The notes beneath the pieces were generated by a model. That model was not told where the DNA came from. It worked only from the letters and a program-made list of their open reading frames with translations, and searched no databases. 13,593 bases of DNA. Origin: Heteroruminococcus sp964369885. GTDB taxonomy: Bacteria; Bacillota; Clostridia; Oscillospirales; Ruminococcaceae. Location of the stretch: positions 1 through 13,593 of the forward strand of contig CAYJGQ010000064.1 in NCBI GenBank assembly GCA_964369885.1, read 5' to 3'. Made by a program: the position numbers and the translations under genes. Shown here one piece after another: positions 6,504 through 13,593 of this stretch; the first letter of the stretch is position 1; every line of letters begins with the position of its first letter.

Positions 6504-8666
6504 ATGAAAAAATTTACCATAATAATCAGCGCTATCCTCATACTGGTGTTGCTGGTGCGTTATCTCATAGTGTTTGAAAACTTCTTTTTTAATTTTGATT
6601 CAAGCACACCCGTAAAGGCCGAGTATTCGGTTGATAGTGAGTATATATACGACAACACAGGCGAGGAGCCAAATAGAATTACTCTGCGTGGTGTAGTGCT
6701 GGACAGTGTGCTTCCGGGACATTACAGCACCGACTACGCCGCCGACCTTGAGGATTACACCGAGTGGTTGGGCTTGATTGCAGATATGGGTGCCAATACC
6801 GTAACCGTAGACAGCATACTAAATTCCGAGTTTTACGAGGCACTGGAAATGCACAATCAGACAGCGCCCGAGCCGCTTTATTTAATACAGGGAGTAAATA
6901 TCGAGAGCTACGACACCAATAACGCCAACGATTTTTACTATACGTATAATGAAATCAAGGAAGATATACACCGCACAATCAATGTAATTCATGGTTCTGA
7001 CGCATTTGCAATTGGACGTATGGAGAGCGGTGGCACATATCAAACCGATGTGTCGCAGTGGACAATAGGCTATATTTTGGGCAATACCTGGACCCCCTAC
7101 ACGGTGGCCTACACCGACAACAAAACCGATCTTCCCACCTCCTACCAAGGGGAGTACTTTTCCTCCTTGCCACAGGCCAGCCGCACCGAGGTGCTAATTG
7201 CCGATTTGATGGATTCACTTATGTCCTATGAAACCGAGCGTTACAAGACCCAGCGCCTTGTAACCTTTAACAACAGCTACAACACCGACCCACTTGAATA
7301 CACACACACCGTGCAACTTCAGCTTGAAAAATTTGTTCAAATGAATATTGAGCACATTGCCCCAAGTGACAAGGTGCAGTCGGGCATGTTTGCGGGTTAT
7401 ATGATGAAGGCCGGCATGGAGGAGTTTGTAAGCTGTCTTAGCGACAATGACATAAAAAATTACATAGACATAGTGCCGCAGGTAAATACCGAGAGCATCT
7501 ATGGTGGATATGTGCATTTTCTTAACCTTATGCATGATGTGCCGGTTGTAATTACAAGTTACGGCTTTAGTACTTCACGGGTTATAGACACCATATCCCA
7601 CGGCGATCAGTGGGATGACCGCATGACCGAGCAGGAGCAGGGTGAGGGTCTTGTAGGAAGTTATAACGCATTTATGGGGGACGGCTCTCAGGGTGCAATG
7701 ATTGCAAACTGGCAGGACAACTGGTCGCGTACCACATGGAATACACGCTTTGCCATTGACGATTTTAGGGAAATGTATTGGTACGACCCACAAACCAAGG
7801 ATCAGTCAAACGGCATATTGGCCTTTGATACCAATGACGGCGACATCTGCTATGTGGATGGCGATATTTCGGAATGGCAGGGAGAAGCCCCTGTGGTGCA
7901 AAACGAGGATTACAGCCTAAGTTTGCGCTATGATGAGGGTTATGTATATCTGATGGCACAGGGCGAGGACATTGAGAACACCCCACTGGCCATCCCCATA
8001 GATATAACCCCCAAGACCGGCAGTTACACCATGGGTAGAGAAGACCTGAGAATGTCCCACGCAACTGATTTTATGATTTTAATTGATGGCACCGATGACA
8101 GTAGAATGTTGGTGCAGGAGCGATACGACGCAGCGCGTGCGGGATACGAGGAACGGATAACCACCGAAAATCCTTTTATTGACCAACCTGATAAGGATAC
8201 GGATGATTTTGTTATTATCAGGGCTGTAGCTCGTGAAGGGCTTGATCCCAGTATTGATATAAGCTCGTATTCTACCGATGTAAACCAAGCAAGACTTGAA
8301 TTTTTCCTGTTAAATGTATTTGAAACAGGTAAGTTTGAGTACGGCAACGCCAACCCCAATGCCGATAACTACAACTCCCTGGCCGACTACTGTTTTGGCG
8401 AGGGTGTGGTAGAAATACGTATACCCTGGCAACTGCTTAATTTTTCGGATCCCTCCGAGATGAGGATTCACGATGATTACTACCCTGTTTATGGGGTGGA
8501 GGAAATAAGTATTGACGGCATAAACATAGGTGTAGCGCCCATTGACACCCTTGGACGTATACAGATGGAATTTGTGCCACTGGAGGGCTGGGGTGGCAGT
8601 GTAAGTTATACCCCAAGACTCAAGGAGTCTTACGAAATAATAAGTCAAGCATGGTTAGGGGAGTGA
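6504..8666 (+). CDS. Membrane-anchored glycosidase-like protein with C-terminal carbohydrate-binding-like region, probably inactive
   Basis: A signal anchor at residues about 4-24 tethers a 720-residue extracellular protein. Residues about 55-430 resemble a clan-A (GH2/GH5-like) TIM barrel: LRGVVLD (61-67), MGANTVTVDS (95-104), GYILGNTWTP (189-198), TDPL (261-264), EQEQG (376-380) and NWQDNW (402-407). From memory, active relatives read GxEW at the acid/base strand and EFG at the nucleophile strand. Here these are GNTW (Thr195) and TSYG (Ser352), so both catalytic glutamates seem lost. Residues about 447-700 begin with VDGDISEW (451-458) and look like a CBM9/DOMON-type beta-sandwich, with a long insertion (about 510-570). 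The ribosome site is weak (AAGG, 6488-6491). It may bind and guide the polymer instead of cutting it; this is inference. Confidence 0.8.
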   Translation: MKKFTIIISAILILVLLVRYLIVFENFFFNFDSSTPVKAEYSVDSEYIYDNTGEEPNRITLRGVVLDSVLPGHYSTDYAADLEDYTEWLGLIADMGANTVTVDSILNSEFYEALEMHNQTAPEPLYLIQGVNIESYDTNNANDFYYTYNEIKEDIHRTINVIHGSDAFAIGRMESGGTYQTDVSQWTIGYILGNTWTPYTVAYTDNKTDLPTSYQGEYFSSLPQASRTEVLIADLMDSLMSYETERYKTQRLVTFNNSYNTDPLEYTHTVQLQLEKFVQMNIEHIAPSDKVQSGMFAGYMMKAGMEEFVSCLSDNDIKNYIDIVPQVNTESIYGGYVHFLNLMHDVPVVITSYGFSTSRVIDTISHGDQWDDRMTEQEQGEGLVGSYNAFMGDGSQGAMIANWQDNWSRTTWNTRFAIDDFREMYWYDPQTKDQSNGILAFDTNDGDICYVDGDISEWQGEAPVVQNEDYSLSLRYDEGYVYLMAQGEDIENTPLAIPIDITPKTGSYTMGREDLRMSHATDFMILIDGTDDSRMLVQERYDAARAGYEERITTENPFIDQPDKDTDDFVIIRAVAREGLDPSIDISSYSTDVNQARLEFFLLNVFETGKFEYGNANPNADNYNSLADYCFGEGVVEIRIPWQLLNFSDPSEMRIHDDYYPVYGVEEISIDGINIGVAPIDTLGRIQMEFVPLEGWGGSVSYTPRLKESYEIISQAWLGE

Positions 8667-8670
8667 TTAT

Positions 8671-9789
8671 ATGAGCATCGAAATAGCCGTAATGGCATAT
8701 ACAATAATTTGCGCATCGCTACTTTTGGCAAGTATCTTCATGATCCCCGCAAGAACTGTTGGTGATAAAAAACTGATAAAAAGCAGCAGTCAGTTTATAA
8801 CCGAGATGGAAAGACTCATAATAATGCGCCAGCAGGGTGTGGAAATTACGGAGCAGCAGGCCGTTGATGCACTTTGCGGCAAAAAGCTTTCAATCATTGC
8901 GGATCTTATGGCCTTTACAGCAGCTATTGAGGAGCTAAGAGGGCGATATGACGGGTATGAAATTGACGATATTTGCACCATGATGTTGCCCGAATTTACA
9001 AAGTTGTGCCGTATTTTTGTCAAGAGAAAGCCACTTGAGAAAACCTACTTTATCTATTCATTGGGTATAATTTTTTATGGGTGCGGCGGAGTAAGCCGTG
9101 GAATAGAGGAATTTTTGCAGGTATCGCTTAGAACCAATTCGATCTATTGCCGCCAAAACGCGCTGGCCACCGTCTACAAAATAGGCGACATTGCCCTTGT
9201 GGTTAGAATTATAAACATACTAAACCGCACATACGCCGACTACAGTCAAAGGCTTATTAGCGATGGTTTGGTGGAGTTTAACGGCGACGAGCGCCTACTT
9301 GCCAATGCACTTCTTGATAATTACACCCAGTACAATACCTACATGCGTCTTGCGGTGCTCAATTTCATTCGCTACACACAGGATGGCCACAATGATTTGA
9401 TGATGGATGTTTTGTGCGGTGAGGATACAGATACCGATCTGCGCATTGCGGCCATACGCTATTTTGGTAAAAACAAGGATGAGCGGGTTCGCGCCATTTT
9501 GGAGGGGTACTTAACAGGTAAAGTGGAGGAGGCCACCCCGGAGTGTGTGGCGGTTTGCGCCACATCGCTTGCGAATTATCCCGGTGGTAATACCTTTGAA
9601 ATACTAAAAAAATCCCTAAGTAGCAGCGACTGGTTTGTGCGACTTAATGCCTCGGTAAGTTTGGAGCAACTTGGATTTGACTATCACCAAATGTCTGACA
9701 TATTATCAGGCAATGACAGATATGCAAGAGAAATTGTGCATTATCGTATGCAGCAGCACAGAATTATGCAGAAAAAAGAAGCGGTATAA
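8671..9789 (+). CDS. Membrane-anchored HEAT-repeat protein
   Basis: One hydrophobic segment (about residues 5-25) is followed by an all-helical domain to residue 372. Repeated helix pairs with HEAT-like spacing are clearest in the C-terminal half: DTDLRIAAIRYFG (253-265), ECVAVCATSLANY (291-303) and WFVRLNASVSLEQLG (321-335). The positive residues after the first segment (PARTVGDKK) suggest that the repeats lie in the cytoplasm. GGGGAG overlaps the stop of the previous gene, and only 4 nt separate them. HEAT solenoids are protein-binding scaffolds without enzymatic activity. Placed directly before the glycosyltransferase, it may be an adaptor linking the synthase to the c-di-GMP-type receptor or other partners. 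I know no named homologue. Confidence 0.8.
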   Translation: MSIEIAVMAYTIICASLLLASIFMIPARTVGDKKLIKSSSQFITEMERLIIMRQQGVEITEQQAVDALCGKKLSIIADLMAFTAAIEELRGRYDGYEIDDICTMMLPEFTKLCRIFVKRKPLEKTYFIYSLGIIFYGCGGVSRGIEEFLQVSLRTNSIYCRQNALATVYKIGDIALVVRIINILNRTYADYSQRLISDGLVEFNGDERLLANALLDNYTQYNTYMRLAVLNFIRYTQDGHNDLMMDVLCGEDTDTDLRIAAIRYFGKNKDERVRAILEGYLTGKVEEATPECVAVCATSLANYPGGNTFEILKKSLSSSDWFVRLNASVSLEQLGFDYHQMSDILSGNDRYAREIVHYRMQQHRIMQKKEAV

Positions 9790-9801
9790 GGGGGGATAAC
9801 A

Positions 9802-11220
9802 ATGTCGTCTACTACAATTGATATATTACGATCGGTTATTGAGGTTATAAATGTTATATTTGTTGGGTACTTAATAGGATATGCAACGGTGTTGTTTGCC
9901 GCCTGCGTGACAGGTGGTGTGGCCTTGTTTGAGCGTTTTCGTATGCAGAAACTCAAAAACAGCCTGCCAAATGAACACTTTATTCCGGTTTCGCTAATAG
10001 TGCCCTCCTACAATGAGGCCGATGCAATACTGGGTACCATATACTCTCTGCTGGACCTTGAGTACAATATTTTTGAGATAATAGTTGTAAATGATGGCTC
10101 AAGTGATAATACAAATGAGGTTATTTGTGAGCGTTTTAACATGCTGAGTGTTAAAAGGCCAATACGTATGCAGCTTCCCTGCAATCCTGCAAGTAAAATA
10201 TACGAGGCCACAGCCAATGGCAGGCAAATTACACTTATAGATAAGGTTAACGGAGGCAAGGCAGATGCGCTTAATTTGGGCATAAATGCCGCACGTTACC
10301 CATATATAGTCACCATTGATGCCGACACAATGTTGGATGAAATGGCCCTTAAAAACATCATGATGCCGGCTATGGAAAATGATGACGTAATAGCTGTAGG
10401 TGGTATTGTACGCCCTGCAAATGATCTTAAAATAGGTAAGGGCAAGGTGGTAAAGCCAAGTATGCCCAAAAACCTTATGGCCTGTATGCAGGCTTTTGAG
10501 TACGACAGATCGTTTTTGTCCTCACGACTGCTATTTGACAAGCTTAACGCCACACTTATAATATCCGGAGCGTTTGGCATGTATCGCAAAAAAGAGGTAA
10601 TAGCGGTGGGTGGATATCAGCGCAACACCATAGGCGAGGACATGGAGCTTGTGGTAAAACTACACTCGTACTGTAAGACACACAACCAGCCCTACCGCAT
10701 AAGCTATGCCTCGGATGCTGTGTGTTGGACACAGGTTCCAAAACATATTGGGGACTATGTAAAACAGCGCCGCAGATGGCATATAGGCCTTTTCCAGACA
10801 CTGCAAAGTTACCGTTGGATGATAGGACGTATGTCAATAGGCCGACAGCTTTGGGTGTCCTACGCCTACTATCTGATTTACGAGCTTTTTTCGGCCCCTA
10901 TAGAAATACTGGGTCTAATTACGATTATATTGGCGACCATATTGGGACTTATTAATACTCAGTTTATGATACTTTTGATGATAACATATGTTGTGTATGG
11001 TTGGGTGCTTACCCTCACCGCATTTTTTTCCCGCATAAATACCACCAACACCGGAATTACCAAGGGTGACGTGGCACGCTCCTTTTTGTTTTGCCTACTG
11101 GAAAACACATTGCTGCGCTCCATCCTGCTATATGCACGATTTACGGCCTTTGTCGGATATAAAAAACGTAGACTCGACTGGAATAAGGTACAGCGTCAGA
11201 CAGTTCAAGTTTCCGAATAA
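9802..11220 (+). CDS. Processive membrane glycosyltransferase, family 2 (cellulose/PNAG synthase-like)
   Basis: This is probably the polymer synthase of the operon, using a nucleotide sugar at the inner face of the membrane and passing the chain outward. An N-terminal membrane segment (about 17-38) precedes the GT-A domain: SLIVPSYNEA (64-73), VNDGSSD (96-102), KVNGGKADALNLG (148-160), the DxD metal site DAD (173-175), ISGAFGMYRK (254-263), the catalytic-base motif GED (278-280) and QRRRW (322-326), the acceptor-site signature of processive synthases. Two to four membrane helices follow (about 352-383, 386-410 and perhaps 425-448). All key motifs are present. There is no PilZ domain, so c-di-GMP control, if any, must come from a partner, most simply the next gene. 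A GGGGG ribosome site and a 12-nt gap connect it to the HEAT gene. The sugar cannot be predicted. Confidence 0.93.
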   Translation: MSSTTIDILRSVIEVINVIFVGYLIGYATVLFAACVTGGVALFERFRMQKLKNSLPNEHFIPVSLIVPSYNEADAILGTIYSLLDLEYNIFEIIVVNDGSSDNTNEVICERFNMLSVKRPIRMQLPCNPASKIYEATANGRQITLIDKVNGGKADALNLGINAARYPYIVTIDADTMLDEMALKNIMMPAMENDDVIAVGGIVRPANDLKIGKGKVVKPSMPKNLMACMQAFEYDRSFLSSRLLFDKLNATLIISGAFGMYRKKEVIAVGGYQRNTIGEDMELVVKLHSYCKTHNQPYRISYASDAVCWTQVPKHIGDYVKQRRRWHIGLFQTLQSYRWMIGRMSIGRQLWVSYAYYLIYELFSAPIEILGLITIILATILGLINTQFMILLMITYVVYGWVLTLTAFFSRINTTNTGITKGDVARSFLFCLLENTLLRSILLYARFTAFVGYKKRRLDWNKVQRQTVQVSE

Positions 11221-11235
11221 CATAAAGTGCCACTT

Positions 11236-11240
11236 GGAGG
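11236..11240 (+). promoter_or_regulatory. Ribosome binding site that sets the start of the last gene at 11245
   Basis: GGAGG at 11236-11240 lies 4 nt before the ATG at 11245. An in-frame GTG at 11227 would add six residues, but it has no upstream ribosome site and would place GGAGG inside the coding region. The ATG start begins with MKRLNLR, a typical positively charged signal-peptide start. Confidence 0.7.
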
Positions 11241-11244
11241 AATT

Positions 11245-13158
11245 ATGAAACGATTAAATTTAAGAATTTGTGGCCGAATTTGCATGTCGCTTCTTATGGT
11301 TATCTGTGTGCTAATGCCCATAGGTGTGATGAGTGTAGAGGCGCAGGCCTCACAGTATGGTGAGATTTATGTGGCAGGCAACTCCGAAAATTATCCCATT
11401 GAGGCGAAAATTGACGGCCGCTGGGTTGGCATGATGCCCGAGCTTTACAGCAAAATAGAGGAGCAGACCGGCATTAACATAACATATGTGGATGTTGGTG
11501 CGGGCGAACGGGAGTCGTTTGTTGCAAACGAGCAGTCCGAGCTTGTGGGAGCCCTGACCTTAGAGGAAGGGCAGTACTATGCCGCCACCTACGATCTTGT
11601 GCTCAGTGACGCTGTGTTCTCTTACAACGGTGTGGATTACTATATTGGCTATACCACCCTTGCCCCTAATGAGATACAGGATGTAATAAATCAAAGTATT
11701 GCAGAGCTTAGTGACTTTGAACGCACCGAAATAGCCCTTGTAGCGGCGGCCAAGATGTTTGCAAACCAGCTTCCCGGCTGGGTGTACATCACACTGGGAG
11801 TGCTAACAGGTCTTTTGATGCTGGTGACGGTAATATTTTGTGTGGCAACTCGGCGTATGCGAAAAAGTGTTGAGGGTGTGGGCGAGAACACAGATGGCAC
11901 TGTGCTTAAGGAGCTTGCCATTTTTGAAAATTCGCTGATAAGCATGAGGGACAATAAGATAGACTCGCTGTATTATGTTGTGCTACTTGAAATAGACAAC
12001 AGTGCGGTTAAGTGGCTTTGCGGATATGAAGATGCTGAGAACGCCATAAATCTTGCCATTTTGGAAATTGAGCGAAAAATAACCGAGCAGTGCACCATGA
12101 TTAGGGCGTCAGATAATAGCCTGCTTTTGACCATGCAGGCTAACAGCGAAACCGATGCCGCCACCCGCATAGATAGCATGATGAGATCTGTTGCCACCGA
12201 GCTTACAAAGCGATACAATACGGTTAATATTCCAATTACGGCAGGTGCCTGCCTTGTAAGCTACTATAATGACAGTTTTCAGAATATAATGAGGATTGTG
12301 CAGTATGGTTGCAACACTGCCAAGGCTCAAAATGAAAGCTATGTCATATGCACCGACGATAAAATTAAAAAGCTATTTGAGAGAAGTGAAATAAGTCAAG
12401 AATTGGTGGAGCAAAGCGAACTTACAGACTTTGTAATTCATCTGCTGCCAACCGTGAAGCCCGAGACAGGCGAGGTTACAGGTGCACATGCACTCGCGCG
12501 ATGGGACCACAAGGAAAAGGGACTCCTGCAGCCCAGCTTGTTCTTGGATTACTTTGAGACCTCGGGCAAGGTTATGGAGCTTAATTATTGGGTGTTTGAC
12601 AGATTGTGTAGCTGGATATCACAAAAGAACAGTATAGCACTTCGCAGTATGTGCATTACCTGTAAAATGTCGATTTCCAACCTGCGTGACCCCGAGTTTA
12701 AGAGCATAATTACCCACAGTTTGACAGCCAACGACGTGCCCAGAAATATTTTGGGGGTCGAGATAAGCTCCGAGGCCGTGATGGATAACGATTCTATGGT
12801 GGAGCAAAACATAAAGTTTTTGTGCGACATGGGTGTAGAGCTTGTGCTTGATCACTTTGGCGCAAAAAGCACCTATCTGCCGGCCTTTGTAAAGTACCCC
12901 ATAAATAGGATAAAGGTTGATCCCATTCTTTCGGGCGCTCTTGATACCGATGAGGGAAGAGCAATTGTAAGCGGCATAGTTAGGATATCACAGCAACTTG
13001 GTAAGCAGGTTATCTGCGAGATGGTTCAAACCCGGGAGCAGGCCGAAATCTTCTCGGCACTTGGTGTGGAACATCTATCGGGATACCATTTCTACCGCCC
13101 CATGCCGACCAGGGAATTTGGCGACCTAATTGGCCAACAAAACAAGCATAACATATAA
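11245..13158 (+). CDS. Membrane receptor with degenerate GGDEF and degenerate EAL domains
   Basis: This 637-residue protein has a signal peptide (1 to about 35), an extracellular domain (about 38-175) resembling a shortened solute-binding protein (GRWVGMMPELYSKIEEQTG, 58-76), a transmembrane helix (about 180-202), and cytoplasmic GGDEF-like (about 240-372) and EAL-like (about 390-625) domains. In the GGDEF-like domain the signature loop is replaced by ASDNS (288-292), so cyclase activity is not expected. In the EAL-like domain EAL has become HAL (415-417), the usual catalytic Asn is Lys474, DDFG is DHFG (536-539), EGVE is EMVQ (592-595) and QGY is SGY (612-614). Lys557 and the fold are kept. 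Phosphodiesterase activity is therefore unlikely and a c-di-GMP-binding role, as in LapD or FimX, is plausible. It follows the synthase by 24 nt, consistent with a regulator of it. Confidence 0.88.
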   Translation: MKRLNLRICGRICMSLLMVICVLMPIGVMSVEAQASQYGEIYVAGNSENYPIEAKIDGRWVGMMPELYSKIEEQTGINITYVDVGAGERESFVANEQSELVGALTLEEGQYYAATYDLVLSDAVFSYNGVDYYIGYTTLAPNEIQDVINQSIAELSDFERTEIALVAAAKMFANQLPGWVYITLGVLTGLLMLVTVIFCVATRRMRKSVEGVGENTDGTVLKELAIFENSLISMRDNKIDSLYYVVLLEIDNSAVKWLCGYEDAENAINLAILEIERKITEQCTMIRASDNSLLLTMQANSETDAATRIDSMMRSVATELTKRYNTVNIPITAGACLVSYYNDSFQNIMRIVQYGCNTAKAQNESYVICTDDKIKKLFERSEISQELVEQSELTDFVIHLLPTVKPETGEVTGAHALARWDHKEKGLLQPSLFLDYFETSGKVMELNYWVFDRLCSWISQKNSIALRSMCITCKMSISNLRDPEFKSIITHSLTANDVPRNILGVEISSEAVMDNDSMVEQNIKFLCDMGVELVLDHFGAKSTYLPAFVKYPINRIKVDPILSGALDTDEGRAIVSGIVRISQQLGKQVICEMVQTREQAEIFSALGVEHLSGYHFYRPMPTREFGDLIGQQNKHNI

Positions 13159-13166
13159 ATAAAAAC

Positions 13167-13187
13167 AGCTATTAACATAATATAGCT
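13167..13187. repeat. Small inverted repeat after the last gene
   Basis: AGCTAT (13167-13172) and ATAGCT (13182-13187) can form a 6-bp hairpin with a 9-nt loop just before the main terminator. There is no T run, so it is not a terminator by itself. It may be incidental in AT-rich DNA. Confidence 0.3.
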
Positions 13188-13190
13188 ATC

Positions 13191-13239
13191 CGTAAATAAA
13201 CAAGCCGGCACATACAAAGTGTCAGCTTGTTTATTTGCG
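13191..13239. terminator. Strong, probably bidirectional terminator at the operon end
   Basis: A 15-bp stem (one G·T pair) joins 13191-13205 with 13225-13239; its core AAATAAACAAGC / GCTTGTTTATTT is perfect over 12 bp. Inner bases GGCAC (13207-13211) and GTGTC (13219-13223) extend it past a C·A mismatch to a 7-nt loop. Both arms are U-rich when transcribed on their own side, so it could act in both directions. It lies 32 nt after the last stop codon. Confidence 0.7.
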
Positions 13240-13291
13240 CTTATATATGTGACATCAGGGGAGAGATAGCAGGGGGCGGCAGCCTCACGCT

Positions 13292-13593
13292 CCGGCCGCG
13301 TGGTCGCGGCGGAACACGCCCCCCACCCACACGGCTTCGTCGTGTTTCCTCCCCCTTGGGGGAGGCGGCGCCGGCCGCGTGATCGCGGCAGAACTCTCCC
13401 CCCACCCACACGGCTTCGTCGTGTTTCCTCCCCCTCAGGGGAGGCGACGCCGGCCGCGTGATCGCGGCAGAACTCTCCCCCCACCCACACGGCTTCGCCG
13501 TGTTTCCTCCCCCTCGGGTGCGTGGCCGCACTGGACGTTCCCCCCACCCACACGACTTCGTCGTGTTTCCTCCCCCTCGGGGGAGGCGGCGCC
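13292..13593. repeat. GC-rich 79-bp tandem repeat array of three-hairpin units
   Basis: Units start at 13292, 13371 and 13450 with an exact 79-bp period; a fourth, shortened by 16 bp at its junction, runs to the right edge. Each full unit carries three inverted repeats: GCCGCG-TGRT-CGCGGC (for example 13374-13389), ACACGR-CTTCG-YCGTGT, and CCTCCCC-N4-GGGGAGG. The closing pair of the second hairpin varies as G·T, G·T, G-C and A-T across the four copies, so pairing is kept. A decayed fragment lies at about 13253-13291. The array is far richer in GC than its surroundings and ends in the sequence that starts a new unit, so it likely continues beyond the window. It resembles interspersed palindromic (REP/BIME-like) elements. 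Confidence 0.85.

Noticed and set aside
11227..11244. GTG start for the last gene
   Set aside because: The GGAGG ribosome site would be inside the coding sequence; the ATG at 11245 fits better.
13092..13553. Open frames on the - strand over the GC-rich repeat (up to 153 codons)
   Set aside because: They translate the 79-bp repeats in shifted frames, giving recurring Gly/Arg-rich strings, and then run through the terminator into the antisense of the last gene. They have no ribosome site and look spurious.
13292..13593. CRISPR array
   Set aside because: Units are contiguous 79-bp tandem copies without unique spacers, and no cas genes are present.

Overview
The window comes from a low-to-moderate GC Firmicute, most likely a Clostridia member of the kind found in gut or anaerobic communities. 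The reasons are strong GGAGG-type ribosome binding sites, a Gram-positive lipobox lipoprotein, frequent ATA isoleucine codons, very AT-rich intergenic DNA and gene families typical of Clostridia. No rRNA, tRNA, CRISPR array or transposase is visible.

Layout. Positions 1-90 hold one clear rho-independent terminator, and perhaps a second, for a gene off the left edge. Positions 91-635 are AT-rich and gene-free. They contain a 29-bp interrupted palindrome (200-228) overlapping an extended -10 promoter (220-250). A leader of about 380 nt follows, with a terminator-like hairpin (429-476). From 636 to 13158 nine genes lie head to tail on the + strand with gaps of 4-57 nt, so they are almost certainly one operon. 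In order they are: a lipoprotein with a galactose-binding-like domain, an Fn3 domain and a purple-acid-phosphatase-type metallophosphoesterase; a membrane-anchored TIM-barrel glycosidase-like protein; a VTC-domain protein; a DUF4956 membrane protein; an exported CotH-family kinase; a membrane-anchored glycosidase-like protein with a C-terminal carbohydrate-binding-like region; a membrane-anchored HEAT-repeat protein; a processive family 2 glycosyltransferase; and a membrane protein with a degenerate GGDEF and a degenerate EAL domain. A strong hairpin terminator (13191-13239) closes the operon. A GC-rich 79-bp tandem repeat array (13292 to the right edge) follows and probably continues beyond the window.

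How the genes may work together (inference). The set reads as a c-di-GMP-controlled exopolysaccharide synthase and export locus, analogous in logic to B. subtilis ydaJKLMN: a membrane GT2 synthase, an extracellular hydrolase-like protein, and a catalytically dead c-di-GMP-type receptor in place of a PilZ domain. What sets it apart is a phosphate-handling group (VTC, DUF4956, CotH kinase, secreted phosphatase), which suggests that the polymer or a surface protein is phosphorylated outside the cell. Two proteins look like pseudo-enzymes. The glycosidase-like protein at 6504 appears to lack both catalytic glutamates, and the protein at 11245 has lost GGDEF and several EAL catalytic residues.
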